This document shows positions 10,922-22,941 of a stretch of 60,982 bases of DNA, one piece after another. The position numbers were made by a program, and so were the translations under genes. The stretch comes from Scytalidium lignicola (lineage: Eukaryota > Ascomycota > Leotiomycetes), in assembly GCA_002812745.2 (NCBI GenBank), contig NCSJ02000261.1, positions 1-60,982 of the forward strand, in the 5' to 3' direction. Within the stretch, counting starts at the first letter, position 1. Each line of letters opens with the position of its first letter. The notes beneath the pieces are model-generated. The model ran no database searches, was not told the DNA's origin, and was given only the letters and a program-made list of their open reading frames with translations.

Positions 10922-11500
10922 TTTAGATGAGGGCGAGCGGACTAAACAAAATATCATCTGCCGTGCGCTACTGAAACAACTAGTCAGCAATGATAGGCAG
11001 GAAGCGGAGGCACTATTTACATCGCCAATTTAGAAGACCGTTGTCGACAAAAGCAAAGATCACTCTTTGGAAATTTGGAATCTTATAGGAAAACTACTAT
11101 TCAAGATATATCTGACTTCGTTCATCATTTTAGATGCTCTGGATGAATGGAATGGTGCTAACAGAGCTGCACTGCTCAATGGCTTTAAGTCTCTTCTTAA
11201 GCTTGTCCTAGTGCTGCTGAGGTTAAAATTCTCTTTACGTTAAGATGGGCTGGTGATACTACACCCAGCATAGAAAAGGTTATATCTGACACCCAGTTGA
11301 AAGATTTCATATTCAGCCACAAGATACGGAATCAGCTATCCGACAATGTATTCAGAAAAATTTGAATTACTTAGAAAGCAATGGCTCTTTCCTTCCACAT
11401 GAAACCAACGACAATGTCAGGGAAGCAAGTAAGATAAAAATTATGGAAGAATTATCCAATGGTGCGAATGGAATGTGGGTAAATACAGCTACTTTGCCAG
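10922..11500 (+). pseudogene. NACHT-domain NLR relic (N-terminal piece)
   Basis: Decayed plus-strand frames carry recognisable NACHT text: IICRALLKQLVSND, then a Walker B-like IILDALDEWNGANRAALLNG, and finally IMEELSNGANGMWV, the usual end of the fungal NACHT module. Several stops and shifts interrupt it. The P-loop end is absent. The sequence stops where a LINE reverse transcriptase begins. Fungal NLRs of this kind sense non-self and trigger cell death. The missing downstream part may be the piece at 28.8 kb. Confidence 0.6.
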
Positions 11501-11509
11501 TCTTGTTAA

Positions 11510-13513
11510 ACAAATTTGCCGAATTCAGGTTTCTCTGGGTTCGATATCAGATCAATGATCTCGAAGAGATTTCACCACGAAGCCCCAATCGTCAACTGGA
11601 TTGAAGCGTTTTGCTCTAACCGTACAACAACTATTCTGGTTAATGGGTACTCTTCTGAGAGACAACTGCTACCACAAGCAAGCTTGCCACAAGAATCACC
11701 CCTCTCTCCAATACTCTTCCTGACCTGGTACAACATAAACTGAATTCAAAGGAAGGTGCGGTGGCATTTGTGGATGATTATACAGCTTGGGTTACAGGAC
11801 CATCAGCAGAAGCAAATCGACCAAAGATTCAAGCAATAATAGACAGAGCGTTAAACTGGGAAAGACGGAGTGGAGCAACTTTTGAAGGGGAGAAAACCAA
11901 ATTAATCCACTTCACAAGAAACCTATTACGAACTGATGATCAGCCATATACTATCAAAGGAGAAACTGTGATGCCAAAATTCTAGGAGTTATCATGGACT
12001 CTAAACTCCAGTTTCGCGGACATATAGCACATGCTGCGACTAAAGGCCTAAAAGCTGCTATGACATTGCGACGTCTACGAACTATCTCCCCTCCTACAGC
12101 AAGAGGATTATTTATAGCCATGGTTACACCGACGATCGACTATGCCTCAAGTTTGCGGATGCACAGATGTAGTGGGAATAAACTAGCAATGCTAAATAGA
12201 CCCCAAAGGGTAGGGGCACAGGCTATTGCAGGTGCCTTCCGCACAGTAGTTACAGTGATAGCTGAAGCTAAAGCGTGTATAAGCAATATACACGACCGCC
12301 ACATCAAGAAAGCTGTTAGCCTATGGGTTTATCTTCACACGCTACCAAGAACCAACCCTCTCTCTAGAATCTCTACAGCGGTTTGTATAAGGTTTACATC
12401 ACCATTGCAAAGAATAGCACAAATCTGCGAAGATGTGCTAGTAGACAAGATGGAAACCATTCAACCATACATAGTTACACCGTGGGAATCACGGATCGCA
12501 AGCATTACAGACCCAGAGGAAGCAAAGGCAATCATAAAACACAGCTCAGGAGTGGTAATTGTTACAAGTTCATCAGTAAAGAATGAAATAGTCGGAATGG
12601 GTAGTATAACTTACACTACTAACCAACATACACTAAATCAAGAGCCAACGAGCCTATTAGTCACATTAGGCCTACTAACAGAACAGAATCCATATACAGC
12701 AGAATTAACAGCAATAGCTAAATCTATGGAAAAGATCGCTTAGCAACCACTACACGTGTAAAAGAAATAACGATTGTTACTAGCAACTTATCGGCGGTAC
12801 AAGTTATAAACCAACCACGACAACAACCAGGACAAACCAATATTGACCAGATCTATCAAATTACCCGTACACTCGAAAAAAAGGGGATTACTACTAGAGT
12901 ACTATGGGTGGTAAAGGAAAGCAGGTTCCTGATGGGGGAGAAAGCTAAAGTGGCAGCACGTTAAGCAACCAAAAAGGGGCAAACACCTCAGAACCTGATA
13001 TATCAAGCTAAATCGACTATAATCAACAAAGCCATAGCTAATAGAAAAACCAGAGTGAAGAAGATCCCAGATCAGGTTGGAGAATATACCTAACGAATCG
13101 ATACGGCTTTACCGGGAAATCATACACGCGTCTTATATGATAAACTGAATAAGAAAGAGGCGAGAGTGTTAGCACAACTACGAACGGGCAAGATACAGCT
13201 AAATGGATACCTATACCGAATAAAGACTGCAATATCAGAGAAATGCAAATGTGGGCATTCGAAAGAAACGATAGAACACTTCCTGTTCAGGTGTACAAAG
13301 TGGGAATCTCACCGTACTCGAATGCTACAACAAGCCGGAAAGAAGGGAGGCAACCTCTCCTTTCACCTGGGAGGGAAATCACCATCCGATAAAGGAAAAT
13401 GGGCCCCGAACATGAACATCGTACGATCAACCATTGAATACGCAATGGCTACAGGCCGCCTTAACACGGAAACCCAGCAAGAAGCGAACGCTTCACAGGT
13501 TAACCTATATTAA
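11510..13513 (+). mobile_element. 5'-truncated non-LTR (LINE) retrotransposon, Tad/I-like
   Basis: Broken frames in order encode the reverse transcriptase fingers and palm (IVNWIEAFCSNRTTTILVNG, LPQESPLSPILFL), the catalytic box FVDDYTAWV in place of YADD, the thumb (TLRRLRTISPPTARGLF), an RNase H-like segment (about 12640-12960), and a C-terminal Cys/His cluster (CKCGHSKETIEHFLFRC) ending at 13513. Frameshifts (for example near 11970) and stops show it is dead. The 5' end including the endonuclease is missing. It inserted into or next to the NLR relic. Confidence 0.85.
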
Positions 13514-13817
13514 CTATCATTACCACTAGGATTTTCTAAAACCACCAATACTGCTGGGATCTCAAAGAACATCACAATGTATCTTTTGAATGACATATGA
13601 TTTGTTTTGAGGGTCCCGTTTATTGAGTAAGCCGGATTCATGAAGTTTATAATCTTGTGGAAGGTTGGCAATGTCTTTCTAATATGGACCATAGAGGTAG
13701 TTCAGCAAGGCCTTTAACAGAATCACTAACAGCTTTAATAATAATTGACAAGTATAAAGACTGCTTAATGTAGATCGAGAAGATTTAAGCAGATATATAT
13801 CATCCTTATACCCTCTC
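13514..13817. other. Intergenic between LINE end and subtilase 3' end
   Basis: No gene recognised; this is the 3' flank of the minus-strand protease gene. Confidence 0.4.
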
Positions 13818-16800
13818 TTAGATGTGAGTTGACACAAGGGTTGGGATAGGTCTTGAAGAGACGCTAATGCATGTGATGGCACTGGCAGAGGCTGCGTCAG
13901 TAACGGGCGTAACAAATAACGCGCTGAATGTTAGAGTAGGCAGAGCAGTATACAGGGTAGGCGTAACCGGTGGTCTTGCAGGAGCAGTTCCCCCAGATAC
14001 TGCACACGGTAGCAGAGTATTCGCAGCACGCGGGACCACAAAACCGCTATCGGCAGCCCAACTCGATCCTTTACCTTTTGTGGCAGCCGAGAGTAAGGAA
14101 GCCTTGGGGTTCGTTGAGCCACCATCCATAAGGAGACTTAAAAGTCCTGACGTGAGACCTGTAGCCAGCGAGGTCCCTTGAGCGATCTTATACAGATTGC
14201 CGGTTCCCATGATGGGAGCAATCACCCTAACCCCGATATTATACACAGAGAGAATACCATTATTATTTGGGTCTTTGAAGTTGGAGAACTTGGCTCGAGT
14301 ACCGTCATAATTAGCAGCACCGACCATAATGTGAGGTGTGGTGGTACCTCCCCATCGATCTGGCGTACTGTTGGACAACACATCGTCTCCAGGAATGGGC
14401 NGGGGGGGTTGCTGGATCTGCATCGTTACCAACCGATTGAACCAAGACAAGGCCGGCGCCCGTAATCTTGTTGAGAAATCTTGGCCAGGGGTCGGCACTG
14501 TGCGCAAACCGTAAAACCACATTACCTCCGACCAAACTATTGATGCTCCAGCCCATACTCAGGTTGATTATGTCTGGGGCATTACCATTTTGCGATTGCG
14601 TGAATGCGAGGTCAGATATGGCTCTGGATATAAAATCTAGAGAAAAGGTATTGGAGGCTGAATTGTAAATGTTTAAGCATACGACGTGTGCTTTTTTATT
14701 CACTCCTGTAATCTTCCAACCGACCATAGCAGCCACTTGTGTTCCATGCCCCTTAAAATCTGTAGTAAATTGTGATGGGGGACTGGTGTTATAATCCAAG
14801 GAGTTTACTACAGCTCCTCGAAATTCCTACAAGATTTGTTGTATTAGCAGCAGAATAGAATACTTGAAGATTCTTAACTCCCAAGCTATGCAACTGCGAA
14901 ATAGACTTACATCATGGGAAGTATCACAGCCAGTATCTATCACAAATATGGGCACTTTGGAACCAATGGTGCTGTCCCAATAATACTCGGGTACATCCAA
15001 AACTGTTATCAACGTAAGCTATCTGACGATCAAATCGCTTATCTGATACAGATCAAGGAGCATTCTGCTTGTTATATGCTCAAAATACTAACAATATTTA
15101 ACGATGAAGAGCAGGGTGTCTTACATTCTCCGCTTCCCGCTATATTTGCCCAAAGGCCGGTAATCCATCCTAGATGAAATGGCCACATACGAGCGCCCGC
15201 ATTTATATTTAACGGTGAAGTTTGTTGAATTAGCCCATCAGTGGTTATTGATCGCTTTCGGAGAATCTGGTCACCGGTAAAGTTGCTATATTGTTCAAAG
15301 GCCAACAGAGTTTCATTCAGCTCCGCTGAGTAGATGTCTCGTGTTACGAGAGTATCTGGATCATCGTTCTCAATAGAATCTATAGTTGTTTGCGCATTGA
15401 GGCACATTGAGTCAAGGAGTGGATGTTGGATTACTTGCTGTGCTTGATCATCGTACAGCTCTCCTCTGAAAGAATACCACTGAATTTTGGGAGAGCGTAT
15501 AGTTCCCAGAATTAGTGCACCACCATTTGTTAATTCAGCAGTTAGAGTATCAAACTGGTCTCCTGTCATTGCATCCTCAAAGAACACAAGATATTCGGTT
15601 GGTACACCAGATTCGGCAGGAGCAGTCGTGGTAACAGGCGGTGGCGGCGAGGTAGGTGTGCCGCCACTCAACAGACCAAATAAGAATGTGGCGAAGAGGA
15701 CTGAACAGAACAAAGATATTAGAGCTCGCTTTTATATGTGAACGTGATCATGTAATGGTCATTACTTACATAACCCAGCAGCTGGAATTACATCCACGGA
15801 GGCTGTTGCGGCTGGAATTGCCCTAGCACCAATTCTTATGATCTAAAAATTTTCATATCAGAATAAATAAAAGTGGAAATGACTTTTACGGAGAAAGGTT
15901 GGCATAAGCATAACTTNAAAAAAACTCACAGAATTAACAGATACGGCAATGATACTCTAACATCCGAGGGGTCGACGGCCGTAATGTCACTATATACTGA
16001 ATCGGTTCGGCTCACTGATTGGACACGCCAGGTTAGTATTTGATCTCCGTTTTGCATCAGGATTATCGACAAAAAGTAACAGTCAAGACAAAGTATCGTG
16101 ATATTACGTACCAAGACTTCGCATCTCAATCACGGTATCATCAGCAATCTAATAGCGAGAGAGTAAAGTCAGCTTTATCATAATTTTCTTTTGCGGAAAT
16201 TATTGATTGAAGATTTAATTCGGATCACGTACCAGATTTTCCGCTGAAGCTTGAGCAAAAGCTCTCACTGCTTCACTAGTTACTGATGCTATTACGCATG
16301 AAATGTCAGTAACTGCAACGTATGACAAATTTTGGGCAAAACTCACACGAGACTTGACGTCTATTAATTATGTTGGTATATGCAGTTTGTATAGCTGTAG
16401 ATGATCCCAACCCATCTTCAACTGCACCAAGAAGGAGGTTATACCACGTGCTAACCGCTCCTTGTAGGCCGTCTAAGTCATTTTCCAAATCCGTAAGACG
16501 AGATTGTAGGTTGGCCAGACTGGGAGGTTGCCAAGTAGTGTCCTGGTATATGTTTATGCGACTATTTCCACCACAGAGCTCACTTGCATCTCCAGCGCAA
16601 GGGCTGGAGCATCCTTGGGGTTCTGGCTCATTGAGAATCGCGTTGCCAACGTAGCATTCACTGTACAGCAAATCCATCAATATTCGGGAGTTTTTCTTTC
16701 ATAAACGTGCAGAATAAGATAAAATTGCTTACTTTGCATTTTCAACCCCTGCATATTGCCAGCCACCGGCAATTGCAAGATTAATGCACTTCTCCACGGT

Positions 16801-17774
16801 CATATCTGAAGCTGTTTGTGAGCCGTTCCGCAAAGTCCGAGAGCTGCCCAAATCTCCATAACAACCAACACTTTGGAATGTGTCGAATGAGCTAACTGTA
16901 GTTGGACTAGATGACCCTCCAGTAGATGTTGTAGTAGCGGCACCCGTTGTGCTTGAAGATAGCCGAGTTGTGGTAGTGGTTGTAGTTGTGGTTCTTGTGG
17001 TTGTGGTTGTAGTGGCCGATGCTTTTGTGCTTGTTGTGGTTGTGGTTGTGGTTGTGGTAGTAGTGGTAGATGCTTCTCTCGTTGTTGTCGTTGTTTTAGT
17101 TGTAGTTGTTGTCGTTGTAACAGGTGCTTTGGTGGTTGTGGTTGTAGTAGTTGGGGATACAGGCGGAGGCACCGCGGTTGATGTCTTGGTAGTGGTTGTA
17201 GTTTGGGGTGCCGAGCCCAGACATTCGTTGCTCCCGCACGTCTGGCCCGGGTTGCACACATTGCAAGCAGATCCAACAGAGCACTGAGTTCCTGGGTTAT
17301 CACAGCACACAGCACCACTGGTATAACAATTTCCATGGCTGTTGTGTATTCAGTATTGGTTAGCCTTCTGTCTTGAGAGTATCTGGAGATCAGTGGGATC
17401 AATTACCAACAAACACCACCACCATCACATGCCACCGCTTCAAACGAAGATGGATTGAAAGCACAAAACTGGATGCCTCGAGGTGCACATGCGACAGACC
17501 CTTCAAAATTGACACAGACTTCACCTTCTGCACATGCAATGTCAGAAGGACAAGATTCCTGGACACATAAAAATTCACTTGGACAAGATGGATCCTGAGA
17601 TGAAGCGCGCTTAAGGATATTGCCTGGAGCTACATGGGAACTATAGCCTCCGTCTAGAAGTATCGATGGGGTTGAATCCGGCCGATATAAAACATACGCA
17701 TTGCATGTCAAGAGATATGCAATTATCCCGACTAGAACAGTTGGCGATTGGACGCCGACTTTGGATATACGCAT
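13818..17774 (-). CDS. Secreted WSC-domain subtilisin-like serine protease (S8)
   Basis: Ten exons (17774-17407, 17338-16733, 16660-16347, 16288-16233, 16148-16112, 16014-15930, 15822-15770, 15700-15125, 15002-14911, 14826-13818) sum to 1,065 codons once the single N at 14401 is dropped. Order of parts: a signal peptide (LVGIIAYLLTCNA), a Cys-rich N-domain, a long Thr-rich linker, one WSC domain (GCYGDLGSSRTL...CGGNSRINIYQ) that may bind wall glycans, a helical segment, a hydrophobic stretch (LFLFATFLFGLLSG), a Pro/Thr linker, a propeptide-like region, and the catalytic domain. The subtilase triad is visible as VIDTGCDTSHD (Asp), GHGTQVAAMVG (His) and GTSLATGL (Ser), with SVGND near the oxyanion position. 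A two-gene reading is less likely because all junctions stay in phase. The WSC-subtilase combination is unusual. Confidence 0.82.
14401..14401. other. N beside a G/C homopolymer in the subtilase exon
   Basis: The N breaks the frame between SVGNDADPATP and PGDDVLSNS. Omitting it makes the last exon 1,008 nt, in frame to the stop. It looks like an assembly placeholder. Confidence 0.7.
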
Positions 17775-18473
17775 TATACCAAAGATTGGGGAGCAGAAAT
17801 TGTCTATGGGTCAACGTATGACCAGAAAAGTCGTAAGGGGCACTCTGATCCAACATATATATGTATATCACAGTATACAGCTAGTCAGATGACCGCTAAG
17901 TTCAAACCACACAAAGTGCTCAACATCGTCTCGTCTACAGCCACGCCATCTTACAAGTGATTACTGTATAAAACATCTCATCTCCAACGACAAATTAGCA
18001 GTAAACATGATATCCAGAGTAAAATAAAGGCAAATAGAAGACACTCATTGGTCGTGTATGCTCATTAAAAAGCCTCCACTTCGCTTATTCCAGGTCCGAT
18101 ACTGCATTAAATGAGATTTAAACAAAGTATTTCATACGGCAAAATGTTCTAGAGTGTAAGTTTTCCCTTTAAAGAAAGCGGTAGAAAGCCCCACTCCGCT
18201 CATTCCAGGTACGACTATACTTCGTTTAATCTCACATAATATTAGTGCCTAATGTTATGAACTTTTATCGCCAAAATGCACCATAAGCTCCGATACACGG
18301 ACATAAAGAGAGTATCTAATTGTCAAGGTTGGGAATTTAATTAATTAATTTAGTATAAGCCTAAATTAAAATTAATTAAATAAACTAAATTAATTAAAAT
18401 ATACCAAAATAATAAAATTTGCATAAAATTTGCATATTATACATAATTCTATACAAATTATACAAATTATACG
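17775..18473. other. Intergenic, protease promoter and transposon flank
   Basis: It holds the promoter of the WSC-subtilase. A diverged direct repeat of about 50 bp is present at 18067-18120 and 18184-18238 (shared core ATTCCAGGT). The part beyond 18300 is TTAATTAA-rich. Confidence 0.45.
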
Positions 18474-18475
18474 TA

Positions 18476-19999
18476 AGGGGGTGTCAGAAAAAGCTGAGCC
18501 ACCCCATGCGAGGCGGTGTAGCAAATATATTGCCACTTTTAAATAAATGTTGGTGGACTAGTCACGTGTGGACGCGATCAGTCACATGCTAGCTAGTCCT
18601 AATTAGGTAGTGGGGAGCTGTAGCCTTAAGCTACAGCTCCACCCCACCACCTTTACAATCGATCAACCATCAACACAACTAGTATATCACCCATAAAGTG
18701 ACGTACTACGTGTTATATCGGTAGTGTACCGACAATAAACAATACATTGTTTACATTTCTCTTTCATACCTTCCCTACAATTACTACTACAATTACTACT
18801 ACAATTACTACTAATTTAATGGTTTGGGATACTCCTACTCGTGTGCGATTTAAGACCAAAGTTCAAGATGGTTATTCTGAACGTCATGCAGCTCAATTAT
18901 TAGGGGTTCCTTATCCTACAGCTCAAAAATGGCTCAAAAAAGACGATCGCGTACATAAAGCTCCTGGAAGGTCATTCAAGCTTCCTGATTCTACACTCCT
19001 TGCAATTATCCACTGGTTTACTGGCCATTATGATCGACGAACCCTTTCTCCTAAGCAAATCAAAAAGGAATTCAACTTGAACGTTTCTCGAAATACAATT
19101 CTAAAAGCACTAGCACGCTTTGGATATCATTATCATATTCCTGATTGCAAACCTGGAACCTCCACCAAGAACAGATTATTACGATGGACCTTTTGTATTG
19201 CAAACTGGGATCGGCCACTGTGGTATTGGAGAAATGGAATATACACAGATGAAACCATTACGCGTACGGATATGCTCAGACGCTAGCGATTGCTCAGAGC
19301 AAGAGGTGAACGGCAAAGGCTTGATTGTATTCAATTTACCTTTCATTCTGGCCATAAGTCTATTATAGCATAGGCTGCTATTGGGTACAACTACAAATCA
19401 GAGCTTTATTTTGTTTCATACGAAGGAGAAGGCAAAGGATTCACACAGCAGAAGTATGCAAAGCAAATCCTTCAAGGGCCACTGAAGGAGATATTTGAGG
19501 ATTTGGAGAAAGGGTATAAAACACCAGGCACATACTGGTGTGTGGAGGACAACAGCATAGTGCATGGCAAAAAGAATACAGCTAAAAATGGAGGGTTATG
19601 CAATGGGATTCGAATAGAATGCCATATCAATTCAATTGATTGGCCTCCTCAATCCCCGGATCTGAATCCAATTGAAAACATATGGCAGGTCCTTAAGCAA
19701 TTGCTTAGGAATCGCAAACCAGCAGGTGGGTGGAAGCTGGAAGAGCTCAAAGCAGCTATGCAAGATATATGGGAGAATGAGATATCAATTGAACGGCATA
19801 TTAACCACTTTATTGATACTATGCCTGAAAGGATAGCAAAGGTCAGGATGCGAAAGGGAGGCCCTTCAGGGTGGTAGTAATAATAGTAGTAGTAGTAGCC
19901 TTGTACAGTAGTAATAAAATAGCAATGTGAAAATGCCTTTTTTGGGTGGCAGAATTCGCTCGCTTGCATGGGGTGGATCAGCCTCTTCTGACACCCCCT
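18476..19999 (+). mobile_element. Tc1/mariner DNA transposon, complete ends
   Basis: A 1,524-bp element bounded by terminal inverted repeats of about 30 bp beginning AGGGGGTGTCAG, with a TA duplication on each side (18474-18475 and 20000-20001). It carries one transposase gene (18819-19877). A 5' leader of about 340 bp contains an imperfect hairpin around 18610-18645. The flanks rejoin to the palindrome ACGTACGT, a plausible original target. Ends appear intact, so it could still be mobilised by a transposase supplied in trans. Confidence 0.9.
18819..19877 (+). pseudogene. Tc1/mariner transposase with two in-frame TAG stops
   Basis: A single frame of 353 codons runs from MVWDTPTRVRFKTK to the end. 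It has an N-terminal helix-turn-helix (GYSERHAAQLLGVPYPTAQK), a second DNA-binding half (KEFNLNVSRNTILKALARFG), then the catalytic triad: IYTDET (first Asp), VEDNSIVHGKKN (second Asp) and WPPQSPDLNPIENIW (third acid, DD34D/E spacing class). The only interruptions are TAG at 19284-19286 and TAG at about 19369, both one C-to-T or G-to-A change from Gln or Trp codons. This pattern matches repeat-induced point mutation. Otherwise the reading frame is unbroken, so inactivation looks recent. Confidence 0.88.
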
Positions 20000-20028
20000 T
20001 ACGTGGAAACAAGTCTGTGGTTGGTGAA

Positions 20029-20655
20029 TGGGCCGGCCAGTTGGCCAACTCCGCCCGTTGGCCAACCGTCTAGGCCATACGCCAACCAGACGTATATTTG
20101 CCACATTTTAAGCATTTTATTAACATTTTATTTATAATGTTATAATTCTAAATGATTCTACGGATCATTAGTTTTAGAATGATGTAAAATTATATATATA
20201 AATCTAAATACAGCAGTAGTTACAGGTTAGTGATATTTAATTAAACCCTAAATACATTTATAATCTACGATATTTTGGTATCATTTTGAAGCTTTTGACA
20301 TCTAGAATTCGATAGAATCATAATATTAAGACCTTTATAAACATAATGTTGGGTAAAAGTGGTAAATATACGTCTGGTTGGCGTACGGAGGACGCGGCAA
20401 AATGTGATGGGAATCTGCCAAGACACTAAATGTGCACGTGCCACAGGCTTTCCAGCGAGTGTAGTGCCTAAAGTGCCCTATAATTACAGCGTATTACAGA
20501 GCATTAGCAGGCTACAGGTCGCTATAATTACAGGGCACTTCCAGCGCTCAAATCGTTAGCGCTTGCCTAGCGCCTTAGCACTATTCCCATCACATTTTGC
20601 CGCGTCCTCCATATAGCCTAGACGGTTGGCCAACGGGCGGAGTTGGCGTATAGGG
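20029..20655. mobile_element. Non-autonomous inverted-repeat element interrupted by a MITE
   Basis: The left arm (about 20044-20105) begins AACTCCGCCCGTTGGCCAAC and its reverse complement reappears on the right split in two, at about 20356-20385 and 20612-20643, because a second element sits inside it. The arms flank AT-rich filler with no coding capacity. Differences between the arms are mostly transitions. The exact outer ends and target duplication are not resolved. Confidence 0.6.
20386..20611. mobile_element. 226-bp MITE with about 28-bp terminal inverted repeats
   Basis: The ends are near-perfect inverted repeats (GGAGGACGCGGCAAAATGTG at the left) flanked by TA on both sides (20384-20385 and 20612-20613), as expected for a Tc1/mariner-mobilised MITE. 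It has no coding capacity. Its insertion splits the right arm of the surrounding element, and removing it rejoins the arm to match the left copy. Confidence 0.8.
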
Positions 20656-22941
20656 TAGAACAAATATGATTTGTGAATCATTTTTCACTTCTTTTGAATA
20701 TAATCTTTTATCCAATTCTACATTGTTTTTATTAAATTCAGATCTGGAAAGTTTGTTAACTATTGAATAAAAGTAATTCTTTGATGTTTTAACTTTTTTT
20801 TTAGTTGATTTAACTGCATATACTCTAATGTTATCTTGTATCAAAATTAAACTTGTCTTTTAAATAAAAGAATTAATTATTAAAATTATATACTCTTGAT
20901 AATTATCCTGATTAATTAAACTTTAAGATTTCTTTTNAAAAAAAGCTTGCTTTTTATTATATTTTCTTAAAATACAACTTTAAAACATTTATCCAATTTG
21001 ACATTATTATACCTTAAGCTTTATACAATTCTTATATAAAGCTTTTCCTTTATATTGTATAACNTTTAACCTTTTTATACTTTCTTAGCTGTACTTAAGT
21101 TTTATTTATTTAAAGAATTATAAATTATTACTTTCTTGTTCAATTAACATGTTTTATAACTCATTATAAGTGCTTTTGTATATTATTTACACTAAGTTGA
21201 AGTTTTTTAAGTGTTAACTGTCTAGAAAATCTTTTTATTTTAAAGGTTATAATAATACTTTATAATTTTAACTTAGAATTGTAAGTATTTTATATGTTAA
21301 GTTAAAGTATAATATTGTCTTTAGTTTATCTTATATTAAAAAATAAAGTTCAAATTCTAAGTTTCTGATTATGTGTATAATCAGAATACTTTACTTTTAG
21401 AGTAAGGATCTTATATACCTCTTCATCAGAGGTCTCTGAAAAGGACAAGTATAGATCGTCGTAGTCTATGTTTGAATAAACTGTTGTTTACTGAAATTGT
21501 ATGGGAAAGTATTTAAAGCAGCATTTGGGACTCAATTTATGGTTGGTCCAGAGGCGTTATGGCGAATATGCGAGAACTTACTAGTTTTGACTAGGGGTTG
21601 AATTATTTATCCCAACACCACAGTACTTACGTACATTCCTTGCTAGTGAGGAATCTTACATCTAGTAGTTGGCTATTAACCTAGCCATTAATGTTTAAGC
21701 CTGGATTTAGATACACAGCTATTGTTACTGTGCATACATCTGTGGATCCCACCGCTTTGGATGCTCGGACGCTGATTGCTTCTGTAATGTAAGCGACAAC
21801 TAACTTCATCGCACGATCCCTCTAGTATCCATATTCTCCATTCCAGTCCACAATGTTTATCCTGCCACAGCTTCTCGATTCTTACTAGGAATCAGAGGAT
21901 AAGGCTCGTTTTTTGGCCTCGCTAATGTTGCCTACACTCATAAATCCCCTGCAGCTTACCACGTGCCCCCCCCCCTCTTCTGGTTCCTGTCAGCTGCCCT
22001 CAAAGCAGCAATCACTATTTGCAAACTAACATGCTGTGCAATACTACCATGACATGATATCAGCAGATAAATTTTGGCGTGTGGAGCATCCCCGGAGGAT
22101 GAATGGAGATTTGTTCGGATCCAATCATCCAGCGATGTTGTAATTGGAGAATGAACAGGTCAGCGCATTTATTTTTATTTTTCTTCATGATGCTTGGTGC
22201 ATTTTAATTTCATTCGGTTAGCATGTCAATCCGGAGTTTCTGCTTCACTGGTCGTCCGATATTCCCGGTCAGAAATTTTGCCTCTTACGTTACAAAATAT
22301 TTTTTTTAGCTGATCTCTAAGTGCATAGAGATTCAAAAGCGGAAATAGGTACGCGCAGCCAATCTGATCCGCCAGGTCGTATTTTTGAGCATCGGGTCGA
22401 TCCTGGGCTGTGGTTCATGCACGTCAGGTCCGTTCCCTGGTCTTCTTGATTAGCTTATTTAGACTATGCTTTGCCAGAGGCTTTTTTCACAATCCTGTCG
22501 TAATCTAGACCCTAATCCTTGCAAAAGTCCTTATCCATCTCCTTTAATAATGCGGTAGCAAACTTTCCCCCCTCAAATCTAAATGATTATTGTGTCAAAC
22601 CAGAGTCAGCCCTAGAGCACGCCAGTTCTGGTATCCTGAACAAGGAGCATGGCCGGAGAGGTTCTGGAATCTGCCCCTGCTGCTCCATATCGGAGAATAG
22701 TGGAGAGCTTTTTTTACGGTAAATAACTGAATGTAAAAATGTAAGAATGTAAGCAACGGGCAACCTGATATGCGTTGAAGCCGTGGTTTGATATGCCGGC
22801 TCAGATGCTCCACTACACCCGCAACTCGTCTATAACAACACCGCATTTCTTTTCCTTCTTGCATACACTCTGTTCTTGGCCCATGCCTCAAAGATGATCT
22901 GTCCATAAACAACATCTGCAAAGGACAGAACAGAGGCCAAA
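20656..22941. other. 2.3-kb AT-rich gene-poor stretch
   Basis: 20650-21500 is extremely AT-rich with no open frames above noise, consistent with heavily mutated repeat DNA; two N characters lie at 20937 and 21064. From about 21600 the composition becomes normal and the last few hundred bases are probably the promoter of the GH105-like gene. Confidence 0.55.

Noticed and set aside
13818..14799. Apparent frameshift in the subtilase catalytic domain
   Set aside because: It exists only because of the N at 14401; without it the exon is a multiple of three and the triad is continuous.
16880..17287. Long Val-rich plus-strand frame opposite the WSC-subtilase
   Set aside because: It is the antisense of the (Thr)n linker codons; low complexity and no start context.
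17373..17570. Plus-strand frame in the protease first exon
   Set aside because: Shadow of the minus-strand Cys-rich coding exon.
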